Positions 1 through 12,139 of a stretch of DNA of 64,000 nucleotides are shown here, piece by piece; position 1 is the stretch's first letter; each line of letters begins with the position of its first letter. Under the pieces are notes generated by a model that was not told where the DNA came from, ran no database searches, and was given only the letters and a program-made list of their open reading frames with translations. The position numbers and the translations under genes are program-made. Source of the DNA: Boletus sp. NGJ (taxonomy: Eukaryota > Basidiomycota > Agaricomycetes > Boletales > Boletaceae); the NCBI GenBank assembly GCA_019096195.1, contig JAGTXK010000239.1:868001-932000 (forward strand), given 5' to 3'.

Positions 1-56
1 TCTCTATACCATCCCCCCCTCTCTCCCGCCCATCACTGTCTGCATATATCTCCCAG

Positions 57-1781
57 GCACAATTGAGACCACTCGGGGAAGAAGCACTCCTTGCTTACTC
101 AGCTTTCTTACAAACGTACCCAGAGTACCGAAGTACCTGGATCATAGATACACTACGGCGAACTGACTTCGCTAGGCTCGACCGCGTAGGGGAAACCTAT
201 GTCGACTATATGGGTGGTGCCCAACATCCCGAATGCCTCGTCCACGTCCATAGTGACTTTCTGACACAAAGCATCATGGGTAACACCCATTCAGTCAGTA
301 ATAGGTAAGATTGCATTCTCGCAGAGTCTATGCGTTCTCATTTGGTCCCACTGTAGTTCGAGACTGTCCTCGGCATGCGCAGACGAAGCCAGGGACATGG
401 TGCTGTCATCCTTTCAAGCGCCAAGGGGTTACACTGTCATCTTTACCGCAAACGCGACGGGAGCGCTTAAACTTATCGGAGAGGCATTTCCATTTCGAGA
501 GGATGGTTCTTTTGTTCTCGGAACCGATTCCCACAACAGCGTGCATGGGATTCGCGAATTCGCAGTGCGAGGAGGTGCCAAGGTACATTATATCCCTTCA
601 ACACCTACCGGAGGCTTTGAACCGTCGATTGCAAAGGTAAGATAGATCCGTCGCGCCATCTCGCCTGCGTATATGCGCACCGTTCCCTCACTGAACCTAG
701 TCGCCTATAGGATGTCCTTCGAAGCAGCCGTCCGAATTCTTCGTCCACACTCTCACTCTTCGCACTCACCGGCCAGTCAAATATTTCCAACTCCAAAAAT
801 CCCCTCTCAATCCTCCGCTACGCATCGTCTCTCGGATACTACACTCTACTGGATGCGGCTGCCTTGGCACCTACCTCTGTGATCTCGCTGACTGAAACCC
901 CTGTCGATGCAATGGCTGTCAGTTTTTACAAAATGTTCGGATATCCTACTGGTGTCGGAGCGCTGATCGTCAAAGAGAGCTTTCTGGCTATGTTGAAGCG
1001 GCCATGGTTTGCTGGCGGCACAGTGGATGTTGTCCAGGTTCCGGGGACGCTGGTTACGAGGGCGGTGAAGCTGCATGAACAGTTTGAGGTATCAACTTTC
1101 CCTGAAGCCATGTACCTTGAATCAGCTGAGCGTATGCGCAGGATGGAACAGTCAACTACCTAACCCTATCGGCGGTCACTGACGGCCTCCGATTTCTCTC
1201 TGCTTACCTCCCATTCCTTCCGCTCCGCTTATCGTGTTTGATGCATTTCCTCACATCGTGTATGGCTGTGCTGCGCCACGACACAAACGGGATGCCTGTG
1301 GTCAAGATCCTCTCGAAGCTGCCCTCGCGGCGTCTAAAATCGGTTGGCGAACAGTCTGACACCGGGTCGACTGTCTCTTTCGTGATCCTCTCCGTGAGTA
1401 AGATTCTGAAACACGATCATGCATGTCATACCCACCTGTCAACAGCCGAGAGGCGACATGCTCCCGAACACGTTTATTGAACACGTCGCCACGATGCACA
1501 ACATCTCATTGCGCACCGGCTGCATGTGCAATCCCGGAGGTGCCTCGGCGCTCCTCGGGATTGAAAACGTCATGGATGGCCTGTGCGACGGTGCGACGCT
1601 CAGGGATCTCGAGTCGGACCTCGGGCGGGAGTTGGGTGTGGTCCGCGTCAGTCTTGGGCTCGGGAGTGATTGGGGAGATGTATGGCGCGTGATCCAGTTG
1701 TTGGAAGGATTCGGGGATGAGAGCCAGCGGATGGCGTGGTGGGATGCGTGGACGCAGGTCCCCATCGGGCAGGCGGTGTGA
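57..1781 (+). CDS. Molybdenum-cofactor-sulfurase-like aminotransferase class V protein (5' end cut by window)
   Basis: PLP-dependent class V aminotransferase-fold protein resembling the N-terminal half of Mo-cofactor sulfurase (HxB/MOCOS family), which in that family delivers a sulfur to the Mo cofactor. Exons fitted by frame: 57-304, 357-636, 711-1088, 1142-1393, 1446-1781, all with GT/AG introns of 52-74 bases. Visible motifs in order: GNTHSVSNS, TANATGAL, DSHNSVHG, FALTGQSNISNSK, SFYKMFGYPTGVGAL (its Lys is the likely PLP lysine) and RTGCMCNPGG with the conserved Cys of the family. A splice acceptor at 56 suggests at least one exon lies left of the window. It stops shortly after the Cys motif, so there is no C-terminal MOSC domain: a short sulfurase-like protein, not a full MOCOS. 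Real substrate unknown. Family call is strong; exact function is inference. Confidence 0.85.
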
Positions 1782-3095
1782 TTCGTGAACACTGCGCTCG
1801 GACGTCGTCCATCTATGGTCCTTCTTTTATTTTATTTTATTTTCTAGCATGGAAACCTTTGCAGTCGCCGCGGATGTGGATCAACGCTCTGTATATACTT
1901 ATTTTATATTTGCTTTCGCGGAGACTCTGTACCTTTGATATCTGTCCTTTGAGATTAGTTATACTAGCGCCATGGTTCGAGCGAGCTTGCATCGTTGATT
2001 CAGTATTTTTTTTTTCGTGGGTACTCTACTGCGAAAACCAAAATAAGTAAATCTGGTTTGGAGCAAAAGCACTGACCGCGTCTGGACGATTCTGACTGAT
2101 GGGAACAGCACTGGTAACGTTAAGACTATCTATCCGACATCTGTCGAGCAGCTGAAATGAACGGGTCTACGCTGTGAAGGTTACGTCTCGTGGATCGCAA
2201 CCTTCTGATTGGTACACCTCAAGGTCCCCGTACCCAAAAGAACGGTCTAACCCAAATACGGGAGTGGTCGGGACAGACGGTTTGTCCGAACTCGGTTGAC
2301 AAAAGGATGATCACAAGTAGAGCAGACCGTCGCGCACGGTTGTCGGAAGGGCTCCAACGCCGGTTCGCATTTACTTTTCAAACCCCGCTGCACTTGGATC
2401 TGTGATCCATGCTGTTGTCGGTATTGAGCGCGCTCCCACGTCGGTGTCCATTTCCCAGCCAGGCCTTTAGCTTCAGGGGGGTGAACAGGTGGCGAAAGAA
2501 CGAAGCATTGGCGAAACATCAACATCTCCTTACCCGGCAGATCCCTGATTCCACGGCTCTGCGAGACATATTATGTCGTCAGATTATGAGTGGTGTATTT
2601 CTCGCGTGTCATGACCCGGTACGTACCTTGCCGCCATCCTTATTCCACCTTCCGAGTCCGCACCCTCCAGGATGCCCTGCATCTCCATCTCCATAATTCG
2701 AACCCGCCAGGCATACATCGCAGACCTGAAATCACGTGGGTTTCTCCATTTTCTAGCTGATTCACTATTTGAGCATGAGCGAACTCGGGGGAGCGCCGTT
2801 CTGAAATGCATTGGGTTGGTTCATTTTTGATCGGTTGCAGACGCAAACGGGACACTCGACGATCGAGTGACGACGTCCATTAAAGCGTCCTGATTCGAGG
2901 AATTCCTCGACTGCATGATGGCTTGCAGTACTTTAGATTTGGGACTGGAGGAGTATCATTCAGCAAGTGTATCGTATCTTGATGAATGACAATACATTGG
3001 AAACATATTCTTCCTGCGAAGATTTGATCGTCAGCCCTCCTCAACCTCCCTGGTAGTAGACTCATCTATGGTCACCGACTTGGTGCTCAATTACG
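1782..3095. other. Intergenic region, no gene seen
   Basis: Follows the sulfurase-like stop. It begins with a T-rich run (around 1823-1845) that could belong to a 3' untranslated region. Open frames here are short, out of codon context and match nothing recognisable. No repeat or RNA gene was recognised. Confidence 0.4.
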
Positions 3096-4538
3096 ATGAT
3101 GGATACTGGTTCCGTAGCCCTTCCCAGCACTCCGACCAGAAACGCTGCTATGCTTAAAAGCCAAGTACTTGGTGGTGGACTAGCTTTCGATCTCCAAGCT
3201 GAGGATCTGCCCCACGCAAGTGAGTCTCAGGCCCGGGGTCTGGATGACTTCATTGACCATGAATAAGCACAAAATAAATAATTAGCAAAGTGTGTGAATT
3301 TCCTGATGAACTTTTAAATTGCTCTCCAGCGGAACCCAAACTCTGTCCGAAACCATCATCATGCCGTCTTCAGGTTTCTCGTCCGACATTGGTGACAGTG
3401 GCCCCAGACGAGATGGGTGGGGGACGCTTCTTGCTGACCCAAACTCATTGTAATGTTGACTCCCTTCAGTTTCTTTGGTTCCTCGAATGAGTTTTGCGGG
3501 GATTTTCCTGAACTGAATTCGATTTTCATGATCTCTCCCGACCACTTCTTCCTGTGAGTATGAAGAGACGTTTACTTGCCTTAATCAATAACGTGTAATA
3601 GACCTTTCCCGATTCCCGATCCGGGCTACCCATGGCCTCTGCCCTCCTCGTCCATTGCAAATCTCGCAGTCGCGTCTCCTAGTCTCAATGCGTACACACG
3701 CATTGATGCCCATGACTGGTCGTCCCAGCCTGATATCCAGTCTGCTCAGTACCATACACCTGTTTTCAACCCCCAAAACTCTGGGCTCATGTCAACTATA
3801 TCATCGACCAACCACCGACCATCTGCGATCCTTGACGCTGGGAGTTCATCGATGTCGCAAGGATACTCGTCTGCTGTGAGGAAATAGCTCTAGTCCCCTG
3901 TTTGCGTCGCTTGTTTATGCAGTTTACCCCCTTTATAGGTCGTGAACGGTACTACGCCTGTCCATGACGCATTATACTCACCCCCAAATCACTTCTCTCC
4001 ACTGGGCAGCACTCTGCCGTCCCACCACAATAGCTCCCCGATGTTGATGTTTGCTGATCAAGCCAGGCTATTTAACTCTGAGATAAGAACCCCCTATGAA
4101 CAAATTCTACCAGTCTTTGCTGGCTTGATGCCGAGTTTTTCCTCTATCCCTTCCAATTTGGCATTCCAGCCTATGGTTCCTCGCTCCCCCATCGAAAGAA
4201 TACAACGTCGAAACTCTCGGAGAGGCAGCTCCATCACAAATTCTCCTTACCCTCCAACTCGGACACCCTCGTTGCCGGTCCCGAGCTCACCTGAAGAGGC
4301 GGTATCACACACTTGCCAGTGGATGAAGGCCGACGGCACGATATGCGGGGCACCGATCACGTGGGCAGGTGTTCCAAAACACCTCACTACACATGGCGTC
4401 GAGAACATGGCCAATATCTGTCGCGTGTCGTGCAGATGGTTAGGATGCCGAATTAAAGGAAACAACGATACGATGAACCGCGAAAGCATCGTACGCCATG
4501 TACGCAAAAAACATTTGGGTCACAGGCGTTCCCTCTAA
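3096..4538 (+). CDS. Putative C2H2-like zinc-finger regulator, spliced; 5' exons uncertain
   Basis: The last exon (3939-4538) is well supported: a Ser/Pro-rich stretch, then a C-terminal Cys/His region. A first finger-like unit starts CQWMKADGTICGAP and closes at HLTTH; a second starts CRWLGC and closes at HVRKKH. The exon before it (3602-3875, Ser/Asn/Gln-rich) joins in frame through a 63-base intron, and a further exon (about 3470-3553, FFGSSNEFCGDFPELN) joins through a 48-base intron with GTGAGT donor. Upstream, ATG 3096 opens a short exon with a GTGAGT donor at 3220, and a frame around 3335-3456 looks coding, but the phases do not link cleanly, so the start is unsettled. Likely nuclear DNA-binding protein by analogy with basidiomycete C2H2-like proteins; no target can be inferred. 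Confidence 0.6.
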
Positions 4539-5127
4539 CTAGATTCGGGTGGGAATTGTCGCTCAATGTTCCCCTCAAATTTGTGTATCTAGATGACCTG
4601 GTGTTAAATGCTGTACGAAACTCCTGTAGCACCTATTCACAATTCTTCCGTGTCAGGACCAAGGCTAAATTGCCCCACCTGTTCAAACTCACTTCTTTTC
4701 ACCATGGGAGCTTTACTTAGTTTTATTGCTCTATTTCACACTTTGTCTACTCCGTCGTGCTTAGTTGTTACATGGCATCCTTAATCACCTGTCACTTGAA
4801 GCATTGTATGTTTTCCTCTAGAAATCAATGCCGGTCATTGACATCCTTGACAGCTTGACTTACCTCCTCTCACTTGTCCTTCGGTACGCAGTTACGCCCG
4901 CTCACTCTGCCGCCGTGCCTGTGGCATTCCGTGAGAGATGGACTTCCACGATGATCGCATTTCGAATCTAGTGCTATGGCATATCCTTGGGTGGTATTCA
5001 AAGTGTGAGCTGTTCGGAGAGCCTCCCGGTATTCTCCTCGCAGAGTGCACCCTACCGTCCAAATACCGAGGCCGACATGAGCGCGCAATACCAGGTCGAA
5101 GTTTCTTCCAGAAATATCATATTTTAG
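4539..5127. other. Intergenic region, no gene seen
   Basis: Between the zinc-finger gene and the esterase remnant. Short open frames on both strands have no recognisable motif. A first exon of the esterase, with its signal peptide, would be expected here but could not be found. Confidence 0.35.
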
Positions 5128-6799
5128 ATGAGGATGCTGTTTTGTGCTGAATCGGGCCATTTATCTACTGCCTCTAGCACCCGTGACCACCTCTCCTTCC
5201 GTCTCATTGGTATTCCCTATACAGACCCTTTCGAACGGATGGACATATTCCAGTGTCTCGGCAGTGCGGGAAACATCACTACTCTTGCATACGGGTCTCC
5301 GTGCACCCAAATCGGCTATGGTTCCGAGGACTGTCTTTTCTTGAATGTGTACACTCCATATCTCCCCAAGATCTCCGCCGTGTCGAGGAACCTGAAGCCG
5401 GTCATGTTCTGGATCCACGGCGGCGCTTACACCAGCGGTGAAGGTAGTGATGGCATTTTCGATGGAGGGAACTTGGCTAGTCGCAGTGATGTTGTTGTCG
5501 TCATGATCAACTACCGGTGGGATCACATGCTCCTCTGAATATCTTTCATCTCATTTCTGTTCAGCCTGGGTTCTTGACTCTACAAGATGGTGCGACCAAC
5601 GGTAACTATGGTATTGCAGATCAGGTGAGTTTTTCATCTTGGCGAAAACACCCACTCGTTGACAACCACATAGATCACTGCCCTGGGATGGGTGCATGAG
5701 CACATTGCCGATTTTGGAGGTGACCCATCGCGCGTCACGATCTTCGGACAGTCTGCTGGTGCGGGTTCCGTGCGTGCTCTCCTTGCTGCAGAACCTGCGT
5801 TCAGGCTCTTTGCGGGATCCATTGCTCAGAGCAATCTTTATGGGTTTGGGTATGCGAGCACGTACTCAAACTACTACACTATCGAGCAAGAGTACTATGT
5901 GGCTCCAGGACGGTTGATCGCGAATATGTCAGTTGTGTGAACGCGACCGACGCTCGATGGTACCGGACACACTGCAACCTGCCCATGTGGTCTTTGGATT
6001 GATGAGAGACGATGGACTCGATTTCCAGGGCGCATGGCCCACGGCGAACACAACTGAAGTACAGGCGTTCCTGGACATTGGCTAGGGATTCTACGATGAC
6101 ATGATATCATTCGTCTGTAGCATCAGCCAGTCCTTCACGGACACGAGCATCATTTCTAGTCTATTTCCGATACCACCCTACAACGTCAACGCCAATATAA
6201 CATGGGACCTGGCCAATACTACGGACCGCGTTGCAACAGACGGTGAATTCCGGTATGTATACAAGACGCTGGTGTGTGGTCTCGATTCATTGCAAATATT
6301 CTAGCTGCCTGGACCAAGCTACCGTAGTAGCGGCTGCCAAGAACAACGTCTTCCCGTCCGTACACTCACGAGTTCGATAGGAGCTTCATGGGTTATATGC
6401 CTATTCCCGAAACTTGTGTGCCTGCCGCAACAGAAGAATACCCCTACGGAGACTCAAACCTCCCATGCTTCCGGTGAGCTTCTATCATACGTTATGGCAT
6501 ACATCTCGCTCAAAGGGATACCTAGATGTCATTCTGGCGAATTGTACTACGTGTTTGGCACCTTGGGTCAATTGACGCGTCCCTTTTGTGACTGGAATGA
6601 CCTTGTTTTGTCACAAGTTGCTGTGGACGCCTGGTCCATGTTCGCGAGGACGTTCGACCCAAACCCGTCGTTTGCATACCTGGCCGCACGGGAGTATGCT
6701 ACGCCGCTCCGCATTCTCGACGTACCTCTCTCGAACTCGCCGTATTTGGAGCGGGCGCAGTGTGACTTGTTGGGATACCCGTTGACGTTTTATGGTTAG
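5128..6799 (+). pseudogene. Type-B carboxylesterase/lipase, decayed copy
   Basis: Alpha/beta-hydrolase of the fungal type-B carboxylesterase family (normally about 550 residues, secreted). Visible blocks in order: IGIPYTDPFER, GSEDCLFLNVYTPYLP, PVMFWIHGGAYTSGEG (oxyanion hole), NGNYGIADQ, ITALGWVHEHIADFGGDP, the nucleophile elbow GQSAGAGS, HVVFGLMRDDG, CHSGELYYVFGTLGQL (likely catalytic His) and a C-terminal block ending YPLTFYG. Typical short introns are still visible (for example 5623-5672 and about 6474-6528). It looks broken: no signal-peptide exon is found; joining INYR to GFLTLQDG near 5570 needs one extra base; after ANMS near 5930 a block of the usual domain is missing; and an in-frame TAG follows FLDIG near 6083. 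A sequencing error could explain one of these, hardly all. Confidence 0.75.
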
Positions 6800-7568
6800 T
6801 AGACACAGGCACAGTCGAAGGGGGGGGGGACCTTGCGTACTGTGCTGACCGAGTGAAATGGTAAAGGGAACGTGTGGCCATGACTTGTGTTGGTCGTCTG
6901 ATTGTCAGTGTTGCAGTCTCCTTGCATTTCTTGGTTAAGCTTCATCGTTAACCCTTGACATGCCTGTTGGAATATCATTCAGGAGCACGACACCAAGCTA
7001 GACGATAACCAGGTTGTCTGGATGAATGTGCAAAGTTCAAAAAACTCGCTTCATGCGTCAAGTCCTTCCTTCTTGGACGATACGTCCTCGAGGGTAGAAC
7101 CACGCAAGTATGCTCGATGCTCATGCACGACGTTTATCCGTGTCCCTTGTGTTCCTCCCGGAAATTCACGGCGCCAAGCGTAAAGGTTGTAACTCGACCG
7201 AATCGGAACTGCAGTAAAGGTCGTTTTCGAAAGTGGCAACAAAGGATGTGATGAATATTCATTTCGCGCCGAACCTAATTTGAGTTGACACTCATGCTTG
7301 TGAACCAGGCCAGGCCTGTCGACGAAATCCAGGACTTTCTGGATACGTGCTTATTTATTGTTGGGTGTCCCCTTTAACGCTAGCTCTTGAAAGGTATTTC
7401 AAAGGCGTATCAACCGGTCAATATCATGCCAGGTATTGTCTACATGGACAGGGGCAATGCAATGCATTCTTGTTAGTTTGCTTCCTTTGCTACAATTCGA
7501 TGCAGAGCTGAGAAAAAGCGAGTACCTATTACAGTGGATCCCCTGGCAGCACAGCCGACCGCCTCCGA
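6800..7568. other. Intergenic region between convergent genes, no gene seen
   Basis: Contains a G run (about 6821-6830) just after the esterase stop. No convincing coding exon, RNA gene or repeat was recognised on either strand. Confidence 0.4.
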
Positions 7569-8884
7569 TTAAGCCGTCTCACCAGGATGGACAATCAACT
7601 TCTTGGCACTGACACTGCGGTTCCTCAGTCTGTCGAGCCCTGGAATGATTCCGTTTAATCCACCTGGTATGACTTCGACTTGGTTAGGCTGATAGTAATG
7701 CGAGTGAGTGATTCACAGTCCATAACATGCGACTGGTACAAAAAATGGGGTACATACAACGATGTCGCCAGCCTCCAACAAGGCCGGCAAGTGCTGGGCC
7801 AATGCACGACCAATCGCCCTGTTGGCAGGTTCTTGCACGCTTCCGATCACGTCCAACACTTGCTTGGAGGTTCCAGCTATCTGCCTGATCTCAGACTTGT
7901 GGACGACGAGGATGTGTCCCATCTCTGCAAGGATATCATATCCTTCTTGTTGAGTGTCAGGAATTGCAATTGCGTCAAATATCAGAGGGATCGGCTTTAC
8001 GGTGATTTTCGCGATTGCAGAGGCAAAGGAAGACGGGGGGATATTGCGGTCAATGACGTGGGTCGCGCCGAGCGATTTGAGGAGGTCGGTGTTTCGCAGC
8101 GATGCAGTAGCTATAATTTTAGAGAAGCCGGAGAGTCTGGCGAATTGGATGGCTAGTTGAAAATAAGGGTGGACCAGTAGGATCCGTCGGATGTCATACA
8201 GCGAACGTGAGAGGGAGAGATGATGGGCGGGTCTGTGACGCACCAATTTGTCCGACAGAGCTTGCACCGCCAAGGATCAGAGCGGTTTGTCTTACACACT
8301 GGCCCCGGCCGCCTTCCCAAGGCGCCTTCAAGCCGGCTCCAACGGGGGATGGAGAGTAGAAAGGGATGGCTACAGTACCAACACAGACCGGGAGTGCAGC
8401 TGCTTGGTCAAAAGTGATGTTGGCTGGGATCTGTGAACAATACAGCTTCTGTTTAATCGTACATATACAGTGAGAAACATCTATCGTACCCTGACAACGA
8501 TCTCGGCGGGTACAAGGACATACTCCTGGAAGGTCCCATACTGATCATTTGCCGCAGTACCTTGGTGAAATCTAAACAAAGGTCAAAAATGTGTTCCTCG
8601 TCATATCAGAATGTGCTGAAACCGACGTACACTTTGTCGCCTTTTTTGAACTGTGTTACACCCTCTCCCACACCCTCGACTTCCCCAGCACCTTCGCAGC
8701 CCAAGATAGTGGGATAATGATACGCATAGAGGCTGTAGTCTTGTATCCTCCAGTCAACAGGATTCAGTCCGACAGCAATTTCCTTGATGAGGATCTCTCC
8801 CGGGCCTGGAGTAGGCAGGGTTTTCGTGCCTAATTCCAACGCACCGAATTTTTCTTTGAGGAATAGGGCATGGTAGGTCGACAT
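7569..8884 (-). CDS. Zinc-binding-type dehydrogenase / trans-enoyl reductase-like MDR protein
   Basis: Medium-chain dehydrogenase/reductase of the quinone-oxidoreductase/enoyl-reductase (ToxD-like) branch, expected to be cytosolic and NADPH-dependent. Exons fitted on the minus strand: 8884-8631, 8571-8490, 8430-8244, 8152-7758, 7688-7569; the sum is 1038 bases, a 345-residue protein plus stop, normal for the family. The N-terminal GroES-like domain shows GLNPVDWRIQDY and LGCEGAGEVEGVG; the Rossmann part shows LILGGASSVGQIAIQFARLS, formed across the 8152/8244 splice, then LGATHVIDRN. The C-terminus PGGLNGIIPGLDRL is typical of fungal members. The structural-zinc cysteine cluster of classical alcohol dehydrogenases is not seen, so a zinc-free reductase is likely. 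All phases close and no break is seen. Substrate unknown; no biosynthetic cluster is visible around it. Confidence 0.9.
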
Positions 8885-9914
8885 GATGGGGAGATGGATG
8901 GATATCGTAGGCAGTGCTATATAGTCACATGCCAGCTGATACAGTACTTATCTTTGGTGAGAGTCTCTCAGCGTCTGAATCTAGTCAGCCTCCGCCGTCC
9001 GGTCAAGGCACTGCTAAGTTCCGTCACCACCCAGTGCCGATAGCTTCGGTACCGTAACTAAAACCTTTTTGTGTTGGACTGGCTACAGAGAGAGGAAGAG
9101 AAGAGAGAGAATGTGGGCCAACGCCCTAGCTAACTGCCCTGCTACGCAATGGGACAGGACAAGCCTCAACGTACTGCGCTATGCTGCCGTGCTGCCGTGC
9201 TACTCCGGCATCTCCCGGCATGGACTCCTGCCACTCTGCCCTCGCTCTCCTGCTGCCCTGCAGGCCGGGCCGCTCCAGTGTAGAGCTTTCATGAAGGAAA
9301 ATGTCGATTTGGACAGGTCAGAGGGAGAAACGACGCTAAGTTGTGAATATTCATACCAATAGTGTTAGTATTCAAGTGGGGAATGTATTTTGGCCATTCT
9401 GACAGAATGATGTACTGTACATCACGAGTATACATCAGGAAATGTTCATGTTACTTACTGTCACTTAAACACTGCTGAGCCAATGCTTATCTACACTTGA
9501 CGCATCCAAGCAGACAAGCGGAATTAAGTTGTGCAAGTAGATCCCATTGCTTAGACTGTACTTATTTACCACTTATCACACACTTAAATACTTAAATACT
9601 GCACTGTGCTTGGTACTAGTGGTCAAATCACAGCTTATCGTGCACTTAAATGCTTGATCATTTCAAGCATGTAAGTAAATGCTATCGATGACAAGCAAAT
9701 ACTCTCAGCAACAGGCAAATACCAGTACTACTAGTACTAGTAATAGGAAACCACCAAAAACTAGACTCAGGTGACAGTAAAAAAAAGGATGCAAGCATGG
9801 GTGACAACTACTGTGATGGTTGCAGGACACTGCATGTGCTGGCAATTCTGAATACCAATGATGTGACATTAGTATAATATATATAGATGCATGAAACCTT
9901 ACAAATGAGGTCAT
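8885..9914. other. Upstream region of the reductase and A/T-rich repeat border
   Basis: The first 400 bases are the presumed 5' flank of the minus-strand reductase, with a GC-rich stretch at 9170-9280. From about 9380 the base composition changes to A/T-rich, with small direct and inverted motifs (cacttaaat, cttaaatact, actagtactag). This marks the entry to the repeat island. About 9700-9922 on the minus strand continues the interrupted unknown gene described at 21881-24502. Confidence 0.4.
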
Positions 9915-10129
9915 ATTCATCCAGGTGTTGTGCCGGGCCGGCTTGGCCTGAAAGCCCTGGCTTGGGCCCAGCTTAGGGGGGCTTCAGCCTTGACAAATTG
10001 CAGGCCAGGCCTCAAGCCCCTAAAAGCCCCTAATGGGGGCCCAGCCTGGCCCAGAAGCTGGGGCTTATGCTAAAGCTGCGGCACATTAAGTGTAGTATAT
10101 TTATTGCACTGTCAGTAGTATGAAAGTAA

Positions 10130-11125
10130 CTACCAATTGTCCCACTGATCCCTGTCATCAGAATCATCACCAGCATTGTCTGATTCTACCCCTTCCTGAG
10201 TAGTCTCCACCAATACTGACAGCTCTTGTTGAAACAAGAGTTTGGATCTTGATGCGAACTTCTGAAATTGAAGTGCCTCAACAATGTTGGCCTTGAGACA
10301 GTTATGTCGCTTGCTAATGGTAATTCCTATGGATGGGAATGCATGCTTGGATGAAACAGAACTTGATATAATAGACAGGAAGTTGTATGCAAGCAACCCC
10401 CAGACTGAATACCATATGGAATTGATGCCCCACCACTGGACAATGGAAATGTCGCCAAGAACATCCTATGTGTTGGGATATTCATGAAAGCTGTGCAGCC
10501 ATGGCCTTGAGGGATCTTCTGATTGTCTGCTCTTACTTGTAGTTGCCCAGTTGCCTTCACCATCACTGTCATCGTCGTTGTCATCCATTAGCTCATTCAA
10601 GAGCACTCGGACTTTCAGGTTTTGACACATAATGCTGGGGTGTGTCTGACTCTTAGCTTGAGGCATCTCTCTGGCGCTGTCATGCATAGTGCAGTAATGT
10701 TCCTCATACTTGCGTTTGTTAGCTTGTTATTCAATCATATATAGATTCTAACAATGCATGATGGCCTCAGCATGACGTATGGCCTCAGCATAAAGCTCTT
10801 CACCCCAACTTGCATGAATGTAGTTAAGTTTTTGGTTTGGGTCGAGTACTACAATTGTCTGTTAGACACATAGTAAATTACAATTGAAGACTCACTCATA
10901 GCAATGATATATGCATCAGAACTTGATGTATGGTCATAGTATGTTGATAGTTTCTTTAGTCCAGTGTTGAGTGCATCACTAAACTTGCTATACTTCTTGC
11001 TGGTTGCGCGTGCAGACCACACTTTATGAAGTGCTTCAAGCGCTGGCAGAGCAGTGTGGAGAGTGGGGCTGTGTTCACTCGAGAACACATGTGTTGGGCA
11101 TTCTCAGCATACTTAGTGAGTGGTG
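10130..11125 (-). pseudogene. hAT transposase, C-terminal part
   Basis: The minus-strand reading starts MFSSEHSPTLHTALPALE, beside the gypsy-1 insertion point, and ends in the dimerisation (hATC) region: LSIISSSVSSKHAFPSIGI, then TISKRHNCLKANIVEALQ, then an acidic tail ending near 10130. Two intron-like gaps and some out-of-frame joins are present. Together with 19471-21553 it covers one transposase. In this superfamily the protein cuts and pastes its own element in the nucleus. CpG-poor and probably dead. Confidence 0.8.
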
Positions 11126-11130
11126 GTAAG

Positions 11131-12139
11131 TGTTACGCCAGGTAACAATGTGACACATTCCCTGTATAACCCCTGTTGGATTATAGGACTAGCAGGGCTT
11201 GAGGGGAAAATACCTCCAGAGGCCCAAGGTTTCCTCTGACTGGGGACCAACTGCTAGCTTTACGTAGAGTCCTCTCGTTACCTCTATGACCAATGGCAGA
11301 GTCTTGGATTTACCACGGTGGCGCAATCCTCCAAGAAGGAAGGGCAGACCGGATGCAGAGGCCAGAGACCTAGTGCCTTCCACAGACTAGTCTTCTGGGC
11401 TTACATGGCCTAGTGCCAGTGGCGGAGTCCTGGGCTTATACGAGTTGCCGGTGGCGGAGTCCCAGGCTTTACTGGGTCAGTGGCGGAGTCCTGACCGATG
11501 ACAACCAACCCTGTTGGTCGTTGGAGTTGCCAAAGCTTTAGAAGCCTGTAATGGCAATGACGGCGCACAAGTGCAAAGTGATGAGAAGGATGATCACAAG
11601 CATGAGGGCGATCACCTCCAGAGCATGGAGAAGGCTTCTGAGGTGAAGTGGAACCTTAGCAGGAGAAGCAGGTAGATTACATGGGAAGGAGTGTAGATCT
11701 AGGTTAGAGTTACATGAAGGGCCCGCATCTCTATTTATAGGCTTTGCCTGTCTAGGGCAGGCTTCGTAATGGATATAGTAATTGCTAGTCGCAGATGAAA
11801 GATTACTATAAATGGATCAAGGCATGAGTCTGAATGGAGAAAGTAGGAGTACTAGGCTGTGTGTGAGAGAGCACAGCCGGGGATGCAATGTCTATGATTG
11901 GATCAAGAAGGAAGAAGGCATATATCAAATGAAATGAGGGGGGCAGTGTCCACACCAAACGGGTAGCTTTCTGAACAAGGAGTTATGAGTAACTTCCTAG
12001 AATAGAGGTTCTGGATGGGGCGATGTCTGAGTTGGTGTAGTGGGGGAATCCCTGGTCCGAGTTGAAGAGTAGGTCGTTCTATAGTCCTACAGGAGGTGAG
12101 GGAAGGGGAAACGATGTACCCCCTTCAGTAACTGTAACA
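11131..12139 (-). repeat. gypsy-1 3' LTR
   Basis: About 1.0 kb, pairing with 18488-19465. It begins TGTTACGCCAGGTAAC and ends CTGTAACA. It carries about 30 extra bases near 11410-11470, made of a repeated 'gtggcggagtcc' unit that is present in varying number in every copy. A TATA-like tatttatagg lies near 11731. Confidence 0.92.
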
